Shown in pieces: positions 1 to 10,348 of a stretch of 64,000 nucleotides of DNA. The position numbers and the translations under genes were made by a program. Below the pieces are notes generated by a model, which was given only the letters and a program-made list of their open reading frames with translations, was not told the DNA's origin and ran no database searches. Positions within the stretch are counted from its first letter, which is position 1, and every line of letters starts with the position of its first letter. This stretch comes from Balanoglossus misakiensis (Eukaryota; Hemichordata): the NCBI GenBank assembly GCA_040954595.2, contig CM082576.2, forward strand, positions 8,308,001 to 8,372,000. Reading direction: 5' to 3'.

Positions 1-1780
1 GATCAAATAAAACTCTCGCTGGGTGGTCTCAATTGGCAAACCTGGCAAAAAGGGAGAAAAAAAACAACGAAAGCTGGCTGCTTAGAATTATTTGCCGGCA
101 GAGGGCTATAGAGTCAATCCTTAATTCGTATCATCGGCGTTTTAATTGCCACTACCGCTATGTGACATGATACATTTGTCATCACATTGTACCTTCAACT
201 ATTGGGTTGGTGCTGACAGTGATGGACAACGAGGAAGAGTTTGGCCCTCAGCGGCAGCTCAATGGAATCAGTCACATTCGACCAATTGGCAGACGGTTGC
301 AAGAGGGCGAACCATACCGATTCGAGATTGTTCGTGTGCTGAACCACAGACCCTCCTGAATAAAGGATGAGAATTCGGTATCGTCGCACTGATTGGCGCC
401 ATTTAGAAACACTGCTTTCGCGTGCCTAACTACCAAACAGACCCTCCAGACAAATGCGTGACAGGTGACTCGACCGTCGTTGATGGCGCTTGTCTACAAT
501 ATACATTGCGTTGATGTTACATTATAAACGAAACTGTTTAACCCGTACAAATAATTACACCCAGTAATGTAATATTTCAATTATTTTCGACCTCCTGCAA
601 AAATATTTGCTGGATTTTCCTAAGACTTCATGCCTGCAACCTTTTCATATGAAGGTCAGCAAACAAAACACTTTCCGGTATCGTTCAGTTAGATTTTGTT
701 TGACAATACGTTTATGTCTAGAATCCCTCCAGTGCAGTAAGTGAATTTGCTTGTGGTGCACAAATTATCCGACATAGGCGAAAATGTCGTTGACGTTTTT
801 TTGTCTACATCCTACTTGTTCCTAACATCTAGTTATCCCGTTCAAAGTGATACACATCCTCGTTAAACAAGCCATTGTCACCAATAGCAACTACATAGCC
901 CCAAAGAACACCCAACCTACAATCTTGCTCATTTCCGGGCGCACAACAACTTTACGTCAGTTCGCGTTTGATGTCTGTCTCAGTAAGTATAGAGTGGAAA
1001 CAAATATATTCACATGAATTTCAAAATGTCAATGGAGACACGCCTCGGACCACGTACACGAACACTCTACTGTGAGGACGGGATTGGGAAATCAGGTCGA
1101 CCATATTCACAAACGGTTAATTATTACAGTCACTTTGGGATGCTCTCTGATAACATTACGTCAAACATTCACCAGGATGAGACATTTGTCAGGGAATACG
1201 TAGAGCGGTCGTGACTCGGTAAGTTCATATCCGCTTGCCTTGGTTATCCCCCGAAGGCTGCTACCTTGTTACGTAGAAGGATCTAACGACGAGGGACTCT
1301 CAAATCACTATTCGGAAATCAAATTCGCTGAGAATCTTTTGTTCCCAAAGAAAGGTAAGCTTTGAGTTCGCACGTACAACTATATCTTTTTCCCTGTTAA
1401 CCACCGTACTGCGTATAAGAGTTGCATAGGACCGTATACATGGCGTCGGCCATTGCATCTTCGTTACTCTGTTTAGGTCTAATATTTAACACATCGTAAA
1501 ATTGTCATCGTATGATGAACATATGCACGATGATTACCATCTCGGCGAATACTGCATCACTATTAAAATTAGACCACCATCGCCGACTTGATTTTTAGTG
1601 AAGCGTGCGAAATTTTAAGATTTTTACTATCGATTTCCTCGTTTTAAATGAATGATTTATTTTGCGTGCAAAAAAATAACACGCGTCATCCATATACAAA
1701 ATACAGTGCTTTCGTTTTGCGATTTTTGTCAGTTCACAGCACGATTTCATGTAAAATGTTTAATTCTTTAATTCTCACAG
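1..1780. other. Non-coding region upstream of beta-mannosidase
   Basis: I see no recognisable protein-coding exon here; the open frames are short and lack family motifs. Two good splice donors lie on the + strand: CA|GTAAGTAT, with the exon ending at 982, and CTCG|GTAAGT near 1220. The mannosidase coding exon is preceded by a clear acceptor, attctcacag, ending at 1780. The simplest reading is that an untranslated first exon ending at 982 (or about 1220) splices to 1781. Its start and promoter cannot be fixed from sequence alone. Confidence 0.4.
900..982 (+). other. Possible 5' untranslated exon of beta-mannosidase
   Basis: A consensus donor (CA|GTAAGTAT) follows position 982. The next strong acceptor is at 1780, just 20 bases before the mannosidase ATG, so a non-coding first exon is plausible. 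The upstream boundary given is arbitrary because no TATA box or initiator stands out. Transcript data would decide whether this exon or one ending near 1220 is used. Confidence 0.25.
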
Positions 1781-1800
1781 CAATTGCGGATTTCTGAACG

Positions 1801-1996
1801 ATGTGTAAGAAGTGTTTCAAGTGTATCTGCAGCAGCATCAAGACAGTCATCTGCTGTCTCTGTTGGTCGTTCATCGTCCTTGCTGTGATCGGCTTCGTCA
1901 TAGCGCTTCTCATCCTGCAACCGTGGAACACCGAACAACCGGCTGAAACCCTGCAGATAGATTTGTCTGGCAGCTGGCAGGTGGATCTCCAAGACG
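1801..1996 (+). CDS. MANBA: MANBA exon 1: Cys/Lys-rich tail and membrane anchor
   Basis: The exon encodes a short basic segment with seven cysteines in its first 21 residues, then about 20 hydrophobic residues ([16 protein letters not shown]), then the start of the GH2 fold ([14 protein letters not shown]). Basic residues before an uncleaved-looking hydrophobic stretch suggest a type II signal anchor, with the enzyme on the lumenal or extracellular side. The clustered cysteines would be candidates for palmitoylation; that is inference. The exon ends in phase 1 before GTCAGT. Alternative promoters could give a form with a conventional signal peptide, but I do not see one. Confidence 0.8.
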
Positions 1997-4900
1997 GTCA
2001 GTACATATATAATTATAGTGTGACTGCGTGGTCTCATTGCTGTTTCAATATGGCGTTACATTATTTTGACAACATTATCGACTGATATTCTACGTTAAAT
2101 TTAACCACAGTTGCCATGGACAGTTGAGATCTAGTCAATCACCGATTTTCAGCTGGGTGGCCAAGCATAATAAAAGTGCTTATACACGCCATTTAACCAT
2201 ATATGGGCATGTGTAAATTATAGAAGATCCGCAGTGTCTATGTTTGTGTTGAGAATACCCGCATAAGCCGTCTGTTTTAGTCTACCCGAAACAATCGTGG
2301 AATGCGGACATTGTGATTGTTGCCGATGATGATGAGATAAACATCCGTGGTGGTACTGACGCAGACATCACCAAATGGGGTTTATCGAACGGGGAACCTA
2401 TCGAACTGGCTCTTTCGTTTTGCACGGTCGACGAGGAACTCTGAAATCAGTTTTCTGATTATGACTTTATTTTATGCACAATCTTGTGTCCCCTTGCGAT
2501 CGCGGGCATTAACTTATGATGAACCCTGTATCGTCCTGTCCAGTCTCTAAAGTTGAGTTTATCTGTTGCCATGGTTTCTTAAGACAAAGAGCACATCTCG
2601 TATTACTGTGAGCGTGCTTTGTCAATCAATATATGATAAGTTAAAGATTAAAGTTATAAATAAGGAGAGAGTCGCAAATTGCCTGGCCTGTCGTACGAGA
2701 TCTCGCAGAGTCTCGTGGGATTCGGAAAATGGTCTATTATCCACTACCCCAAGTTGGTTACCAGTGGAACTCCATATTCACAGGCATTAAAAGTGAAAAC
2801 GTTATAATTTACTAACAGTGTCAGAGTTTACGCAAATATTATATCAAGTCAAATTGGCCGTTGGAAGAAGGATAGCTGATTTATTTAATTTAGATGCGTT
2901 GGGGTGGGTGACACAAACATGGCATTTTGACCTCTATCAGTACGTCAGGTATGCAATTAATTCAAGCCTCACATAAAAATCACCTGGGCGACTCATTTCG
3001 TTAATCAGAACGCATTTACAACTGCGGTGAATATAAGGCCGTAATTCATAATAAGATACTGCAATAGAATGTAATCAGCCTAGTTTTTTTTTCAAAATAG
3101 ACTAGCATATTCCAAATACTAGTGCAGTGAATTACATTTAGAGGGAAATGAAACACGAGAATGCATGGGTTACCGCGATTTTGCATGGCGACGTTGAATT
3201 GAAGTTCGTTGACTTTTGTGTTCCTTTAGGGATGAACCTGCCAATGTGTACGATGCCCGGTACTATTCACAGCGGATTGATTGCTGCCGGCCAAATAGGT
3301 GATCCGTACTACAGGTACGTCTCTGGCCGCTGCATGTAAAACCCTTGTGTTGCAATCGTGTGTACATTGATAATTTATCGGGCTTACGGACTTAAGGCGT
3401 AGTATAGGATAATCTAAAATTACACGATCGAAAGAAATGACGATAAACCAGTTTTACCGTTCGTACATTCTTAATGGGTACGAGCTACAACGGCAGAGAA
3501 ATCTCCCCTTCTGTACCACCAGGGCCATATATGTTCATATTTTGTCATCGCTCCTTCCCTAATTTTAATTACCTACCATTTTTCCAGGTTCAACGACGTT
3601 GAGTACCGATATCTATGTGAAAGTAACCTGACGGTGTCGAAACGAGTGACAGGTAATCAGAACATTGACGGTTTCAAGCCCCAGGCCATTCTCCCCTAGC
3701 TATGGGGTGTGCACATGGTCTACTTATATGGTTTGCCGTGGCAGAGACCAGCCAGGGTATCGGTCAGACCCCTTAGCTAGGTTAAAATTATCTGTGGAGA
3801 AGGACCCCATTTATTTTGAGCAAAACGTTCCACAATATCGGCACTTCAGATTTGCAAAATGGCGATAATGTGTTTGAAAAAAGTTTACTTTTGACTTCGA
3901 TCGATACCATACCACATTGAATTCCGGAGCAAAATTATTTCGGCTGATTGCAGTCATGAAAATTGATGTATCGCCTGGGTCAGCATCAAAACAGAACAAA
4001 GAAAACAAAACAACGAGAAAATAATGTGTTGGATTGTGTCTTGCTATACAGTTGATCAGCTGTTCTCTGATAAGAACACGGTGTTGCTGGTCTGTGACGG
4101 GATTGACACGGTGACCACGGTATACTTCAACGGCGAGAACATCGGGAAGACTGACAACCAGTTTGTTAGATATACTTTCAACGTCACCGAATTGGTCAAG
4201 GTAATCACAAACAGGTCATATCATCATCATCATCGCCATCGTCGTCGTCATTATTATCATCATGTCACCAAACCTAAATTACTATTACCGTCAGAAATTA
4301 ATATTACTGTACAGAATGACTAGCGCCTAACTTTTCTCTTTGCCAGGAAGGTTCAAATGACATCACCTTCAATTTCGGTTCCAATATCGAGTACGCTGGG
4401 ATGAAAGCGAACGAATTCGAAGATAACTACGGCTACCGAGTTGTGCCCGAATGCCCTCCCTCGGACTACAACCCAGAATGCCATGCGAATTTCATTCGCA
4501 AATGCCAGTCGTCTTACGGTTCTGCCTTTGGGCCAGCATTCCCGACCCAAGGGATCTGGTAGGTGGCGTATTTACTTGTGTGTGCTCATGGTGCATTCTG
4601 CATTTTTCCAGTCGGGTGATTTTTATATTAGGTGGGTCGCGACGACACGTATAGCCGTTGCTACATCCACTCTCGTTTTGTGTCTTCCTGCATGCAGGAA
4701 GCACTTGTTCTTGGAAGCTTTCAATCGAGCCCGGATCGATGACGTCATGGCATGGCCGTTCAAAGGTAAGTCGCTTTCCTTTCATTCTATTCCAAAATCA
4801 ATTCCTTGTTATCCAGAGAAAGAAAGCGGTCCAATTTGATATAGAAGCAACATGGCACAATGTTAACGTTTATCACTTTGAGTGATGTCAGTTGAAAGTG

Positions 4901-7900
4901 TTTAAGAGAGTTGAATTCCTCTTGTGTTTCAGAAATCCCCCATCAAATGGACTCAACTTGGATGTTAAACACCACCGTTGTTTTCCAAGTTTACGACGAT
5001 TTGAATATAGCGAATGGCGATGAACTTGTGATTGAGATCCTAGAGCTGGGCGTTAAAAAGGTCGTCAATTTCGCCGACGATCCGCTGAGCGCCGGCGAGA
5101 ATATCGTGTCCGTGTCAATGGAAGTACCCAACGTGAGTGATCGTGCCAAATCTGTATACTTTTCCGGAGTTTACCATGCACAAGTTGTCAGAAATATGCG
5201 TAGCCACACAATGACGATAACTCCTTTTCGACTAAACTTAGAAAACAATGATTTCATATGTGTGTTTTTTGGGGGGGGGGGCGAAGAGTATACAGTCATT
5301 GATAAAATGTTGACCATCCCCGAAGCCCCTAATAAATAACTCTCCCAATCTCAGTGCATGAACAATGAGCCTCCCTAAACCGCACCAGACTTCTCCCTGT
5401 TAATTCTGTCCATGCACTACCCCGGTGACCAAAGATCCACTATATCGCTACTGACAGTCTGGGATGCTAAACGCTCGTCTTCTATCTATAGGCCAAGACC
5501 TGGTGGCCAACTGGTTATGGCGAACAGCCCGTGTACAGTTTGAGGGTCGAATTCAACTCCTATACGTATATGGAAAAGTCGACGAAAACGGTGAACGTCG
5601 GATTTCGAACGGTCGAGGTAGTCGAAGATGATATTGGCACAGGTTACACTTTCTACTTCAAGGTCAACGAGCTGCCGATCTTCCTGAAGGGCGCCAACTG
5701 GATCCCCGTGGACTCCTTTTCCGACCGGGCCACTCCGTACAGAGTGCGCAAACTGTTGGACTCTGCGCTCTGGGCGAACATGAACGCGATCAGGGTGTGG
5801 GGCGGTGGCGTGTACGAGGTGGACGAGCTCTACGACTACGCCGACGAGAAGGGGTTGCTGGTGCTGCAAGACTTTATGTTTGCGTCGTCTATGTACCCTG
5901 CCGATGACGGGTTCTTAGGGACGGTCGAAGAGGAAGTTCGACACCAGGTGAGTGGCGTGTGCATTGCCGGCAACACCAGCCGCTCCCTTCAGGGCCGCAC
6001 CTGCTATATGAAATTGCATGTCTGGTCCACTGAAATTGTTGTGAGTCAAATCCACAAAAATTATCACTTGTCACTTGGAAAAATAACACTGGTTTAAAAA
6101 GTAATATTTATAAAAAAAATTGAAATGATTGCTTTTTCTTGAAAGGTGCGTCGACTTCTTCACCATCCATCGATCATTATGTGGACGGGTAACACTGAAA
6201 ACGAACTAGCCCTCGTGGATAACAGGTAAGGACATTGGTAATTGAGAAACAGATAGGGTGCGCAGAACTCCTTTTCTTCGATATCCCCGAGCTTTGACAT
6301 AAATTAAATGATACGCTATGACACAATTTCCACCAGTTATACCCTGACAAGAATTCCGACCGTTGAGGTGGCAAGATTTTGGCCTGTGTAGTTCGAGATA
6401 TCTATGCAGTAATATGGTCCTTGTATAAACCCATTCTATGATAAGAATTCGGTGACAGTGTTTATGAACCTTGCGTGTTAAAACGTTTGCCCGTTTCTAT
6501 TTTTGGACGAGGCGTTAATTAAATTCGACAGGATAGGCCAGCCGTCGGTCGATGAAAATATTTGACAGGCTGTATCGCATGACTCTCTCTACAGATTTGA
6601 CACCGACCTTAATGAAGCGACGTACAAGAACGACTACACTACGCTGTATCTCGATACCATGGGCAAGATCATTCAGGATGAAGACCCGAGTCGGTATTAC
6701 TTGGTGTCCACGCCGTCCAACGGCAGGAAAGCGGAAGAAGACGGGTGGTTTTCAGAGGATCCCAGGCCGGACGACAACCGATACGGAACAAGTTAGTCCG
6801 CCTTTTTATGTCGTGCTTGACCACGGTCCCTCCATCACATATAGAGGTGCCACAGTTTGGCTTAATGTTGCAGCACAAAAGTGACCAAACTAGATTATGT
6901 GCTGTTTTTCTTGTCTTAATTCTCCATGCTTCTGTGTTTGTTTTCAGTACACTATTACAACTACACCGGCGATTGTTGGGACCCGAGCACCTACCCAAAA
7001 CCCCGATTCGTCGCTGAGTACGGCTATCAGTCGATGCCGTCCTTCCAGACGCTAGAACGGGTGTCTACGGAAGAGGACTGGGCTTACAACACCACATTCG
7101 TGCACCACAGACAACACAGTGAAGAAGGTATGGGTGTGTACCTACTTTTTATCGTGGCGAAATCTCCCCAGCACTCGATTAACGCAGCTCTTCAGTTCGA
7201 GACCATGACCGTCATAACATCAGGGAAAAGAAACGGCGCTGGTCCTTAGGGATAGCTTTAAGCGTTGATCTCCTGAAACGAAATATCGAAACAAATAAGT
7301 CAAAGCCAGGATCTGTATCAACTGCTCGAGGTCTAACAAATTGAAATTCATTCATTCAACAGCGGGAAATGCTATGGAGGAGTTAATGAAAACTCATTTC
7401 GACCCGCTACCAAACGGTGGCGACTCGCAGCAAACTTTCGAAGACACACTTTATCTCTCACAGGTAAACGGAAGTCGCGTGTCGTCTTCATTTCTTTTAC
7501 CGATTATGGGCAATCTTTAACCTAAAATCAATTTTTGACAGTGTAAGCTTACATTACTGATCAAATTAATTCTCCACGTATTCTTGCGGTAGGTCTCGCA
7601 AGCGCTTTGCTACAGGGCACAAACTGAGCACTACCGAAGATGCCAGAGCGATCCGGAAGTCAAGACGATGGGGGCGCTGTTTTGGCAGCTGAACAGCATT
7701 TGGCAGTCGCCTTCGTGGTCTTCCATAGGTGGGTTTCTCGGAGGAATTTCAAATGCTTATACACAACTTCTGTTGATTAATATAGTGAGAATACGGACAG
7801 CAGTTGAAACCTTTTGACTTATTCAGGTGGATTTTGACCTAGGCGCATCCATCGTGAACAATTCTCCGTCAAAAGTATAATTCGATTGGCTAGGAACACG

Positions 7901-9023
7901 TTACATGACACAAAGTGCTCACCACCTCCCACCTTTTTTATTTTCACTGCCTGTGTTTAATTTTATCTGCCTGTGTTTGTAGAATACGGCGAACGGTACA
8001 AAATGCTGCACTACTACGCAAGGAAGTTCTTTGCACCCCTCATAATATCCCCCTACGAAGAGAATGGGGAACTCCACTTGGCGTGCGTATCGGATCACAC
8101 AGAGACATTCCATTCCTTGCAGTTGAGCGCCAGCATGTGGGGATGGGACAGTAATTTCGTCCCCTTGAAGAGTTGGCAATTGGAATTCTCACAGGTGAGA
8201 AATATAGGTTAATCCTGGATTAAGTTTCCGTTTTTTGTAGGATATCTTGAGTTGTAATTGAAAACAAGTCGAAACTGACAGATACTATAGCCTATATTAC
8301 AATGTACGATTACGATTTGTTAAAAAAAAGACTGAAATAATACTGATGCTTTGTGATTTTTCGCTTCCTTTCTGAATTCCAAGGATCCTCAGTCATCCCA
8401 GGTAGTTTATTCTAACGACATCGACGATATCATGGCCGACGCGGGATGTCCTGACCGCGAGCAGTGTTTTCTCACGTTCGAACTGACCAATCTGAACGCC
8501 ACCAACGGTGGAGAGGTGGCACCCCACACCGAATTCTACCTGTCGTCATTCAGTGACGCCATCGGAATGAAGGACCCGGCTGTTGCTATAGCCAGTGTAG
8601 TGGTAAGTCGGCTCTCACAAAGAAACAAAATATTGGAATTCGAGTTTACACAAATAGTACATGTAGGCCTATACTATTATATTTAAACATTACAGATCTT
8701 TATATATAATTATTTCATTCGTCAATATGAGATTTAATGCCGCCCCTCAATTCCTCGATTTATATACATGAATATGTTAATCATTCCAGGAAGTAGACGG
8801 TGGTCCCGAGACAGCCGGAACCCTCTTCGACGTAAACGTCACCGCATCCGCCATCGCAGCTTTCACGTGGTTGGAGACACGCGAGATCACGGGCCATTTC
8901 TCGGACAACGGCTTTTTGATGACAGAGCCGTACAAGATCTTGCGGTTCACCGCCTGGCATCCTCTGGAAATCGACTATTTACAGGATAATCTAAGAGTAC
9001 ATTCCTTGCTTGATATTTACTAA
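1801..9023 (+). CDS. MANBA: Beta-mannosidase-like GH2 glycosidase, 16 coding exons
   Basis: This family of glycoside hydrolase 2 removes terminal beta-mannose from N-glycan fragments, normally in the lysosome. Exons: 1801-1996, 3230-3314, 3588-3652, 4052-4200, 4347-4558, 4698-4765, 4933-5132, 5492-5947, 6146-6225, 6595-6791, 6948-7127, 7363-7463, 7593-7728, 7983-8194, 8384-8602, 8790-9023. All junctions are GT-AG and in phase, giving 929 aa against about 879 in human MANBA. Family motifs include [21 protein letters not shown] (acid/base Glu495), EYGYQS (nucleophile Glu593), MGALFWQLN and a C-terminus ending DIY, as in mammals. Unusual features are a Cys-rich N-terminal membrane anchor in place of a plain signal peptide, and several changed active-site positions (see findings). 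The start ATG has A at -3 and follows the acceptor at 1780. Identity as a MANBA homologue is very secure; catalytic activity is not. Confidence 0.93.
4347..4558 (+). CDS. MANBA: MANBA exon 5: lectin-like sugar-binding domain, altered WDWGP motif
   Basis: This exon covers residues 166-236 of the N-terminal sugar-binding (jelly-roll) domain. It ends in PTQGIW, where the W codon is split by a phase-2 intron. In most GH2 beta-mannosidases the segment before it reads S-W-D-W-G-P and contributes to the active site. Here the equivalent residues are S224-A225-F226-G227-P228, so both tryptophans and the aspartate are replaced. The reading frame is intact, so this is substitution and not decay. Confidence 0.88.
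5492..5947 (+). CDS. MANBA: MANBA exon 8: Ig-like domain end and start of TIM barrel
   Basis: The largest exon encodes residues 326-477. It holds TWWPTGYG, the Ig-like segment, the barrel entry [17 protein letters not shown] and the diagnostic [19 protein letters not shown]. The later V-W-Q-D-F motif of the family reads VLQDFMF here (Trp to Leu at 450). The exon is phase 0 at both ends and stops at CAG before GTGAGT. The frame stays open for about 150 bases past the donor, so a single-ORF reading would wrongly extend the protein to 6097. Confidence 0.92.
6146..6225 (+). CDS. MANBA: MANBA exon 9: acid/base catalytic segment
   Basis: This short exon encodes [22 protein letters not shown] and a few more residues, the beta-strand carrying the general acid/base. 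Glu495 aligns with the catalytic Glu of the family's G-N-N-E-N-E motif. The residue just before it is Thr494, where clan GH-A enzymes almost always have Asn. Splice phases (0 in, 2 out) join correctly to exons 8 and 10. Confidence 0.9.
6948..7127 (+). CDS. MANBA: MANBA exon 11: nucleophile segment
   Basis: The exon encodes [11 protein letters not shown], then [15 protein letters not shown]. Glu593 of AEYG corresponds to the catalytic nucleophile of GH2 beta-mannosidases. The spacing from the acid/base (98 residues) is close to that in the human enzyme. The exon enters in phase 1 after a ttttcag acceptor and leaves in phase 1 at GAAGAAG|GTATGG. Confidence 0.9.
7593..7728 (+). CDS. MANBA: MANBA exon 13: end of TIM barrel
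   Basis: The exon encodes [16 protein letters not shown] and then [20 protein letters not shown], the well-conserved closing strand of the barrel. The family normally has W-Q-L-N-D here; this protein has W-Q-L-N-S (Ser698). The exon is phase 0 in and phase 1 out and joins to [13 protein letters not shown] in exon 14, a typical family sequence. Confidence 0.9.
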
Positions 9024-9452
9024 CCAGCGCCCGCGTTATGTAGGCTGTGGTCCGTCAATTTATTGTCACGTGGGATGCGACACGCACTGTCGCTCCTACA
9101 CGCACATGTAATGTGCATTAATTTTAATGTTGCTTGTGGGGTTCGTGACAATGTATTTTCAATAACAATTTTTTGGCCAAATAAGTTTTTTTTCGCACCA
9201 AAGAGCTGCTTGTTTCATTCCCGTCTTTAAAGGATGGGTTGGACTGTTTTTGCGCTCTCCGACAACACTGGCCTGAAATTGCTTGTTTAAACTGGTAAAT
9301 AAAACTAACTCCTGGTTTTGGCCAAAGAGCACAAATCCGACAGTTTGGACGGTTTAAACTGTTATGTAGCAGAGTGGAACAGCGAGATGCATTGTATTTG
9401 TAATCTGTTGTGTTTAGCCGGCCTATGCACAAATTGTATATGTGTATTGAAC

Positions 9453-9458
9453 AATAAA
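9453..9458 (+). terminator. Candidate polyadenylation signal of MANBA
   Basis: AATAAA lies about 430 bases after the MANBA stop codon, within acaataaaacg, and is followed by a T/G-containing stretch. It is the first canonical hexamer that gives a reasonable 3' UTR length; an earlier taaataaaac at 9296-9305 is an alternative. Confidence 0.45.
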
Positions 9459-9698
9459 ACGAACAAATTCACTGTCAGAGCTTGTTGAGATCACTTTGCA
9501 CACCCCAGTCGCAAACCCTGACCAGTTTCGTCGAACTGAAACGTAGATATCTTCGTTTCCAGATGTCTACACTTTTCGTAGTAAAGATGATGGCCTGCGG
9601 CAGCGAATGACCTGATGGCCAAACAGGTACCAAGGTAACAAAGTACAGTGTCGCAAATTGCTGCAAGAATTACCGTAAATAGGTACGAAACAACATGC

Positions 9699-9711
9699 GC
9701 AGGCGCAGTAT
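9699..9711. promoter_or_regulatory. NRF1-like motif upstream of DNAJC4
   Basis: The word TGCGCAGGCGCAG resembles the NRF1 consensus (YGCGCAYGCGCR) apart from the central base. NRF1 sites are typical of TATA-less promoters of nuclear genes for mitochondrial and housekeeping proteins. It lies about 640 bases upstream of the DNAJC4 ATG, which leaves room for a 5' UTR or an untranslated exon. Confidence 0.35.
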
Positions 9712-10348
9712 TCGATACCTGACCTTACATAAGTTTACAAACTTACCCGGCTGAATTTCTCGTAACCGCAGCCTGTTTGCTTTCATCCACATAACTAATA
9801 TAAACCATGTGATACTCAACGCCAATCCAGGAAACTCTGAAGCAAATCGGATAGGACAACCGGTGTTGACGCGATCGCGGATTCGCGTGCGATTGGAACG
9901 TACGTACGGGGAAAGGAAAAGCCAGACTTACGTAAACTGGTGCAGACTGCAGGTCCTGGCCAGGTTCGTCCGTGTAATACATGTAGTGTTGCCTGTGTCA
10001 TTTCATAGGTTTGCAAATGGCCGTTGTTATTTGGAACGAAAGCGAACGAGCTGTTGCTATTCTAATCATATCATGCACGTATCATAGATTTCCATGTTAA
10101 CCAGCACACAGCTGGGCCAGTGTTCCGTAGCTGACCCCTCTCGGCATGCGCCCCCACAGGTGGACTTGCGCTGTTTCAAACGGCACCGATGAATGGCTTA
10201 AACTGGAACAAAGTTAACCCATTTTGTTAACCAGGTTGAAACAGCTGATGACCGGTTTGACAAATTTAACAGGTTTACTATTTTTGTCTTTCAGCCTTTG
10301 TTGTGGGAATATCAAATTCAAAAGAGACATCATTACAAACCATGAAAT

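Larger units (their letters stand above)
9024..10348. other. MANBA 3' UTR and DNAJC4 upstream region
   Basis: No conserved exon is visible. The left part should hold the MANBA 3' UTR. An NRF1-like word (TGCGCAGGCGCAG) at about 9699-9711 and GC-richer DNA to about 9990 mark the likely DNAJC4 promoter zone. On the - strand a 17-codon frame from ATG at 9982 runs to a perfect donor (GTAAGT) after 9932. It could be the first exon of a divergent transcript, but the peptide is not recognisable. Confidence 0.4.

Noticed and set aside
5948-6097. Read-through of the long mannosidase frame past exon 8
   Set aside because: The conserved sequence stops at the GTGAGT donor at 5948 and resumes in exon 9 at 6146; the extension is intronic.
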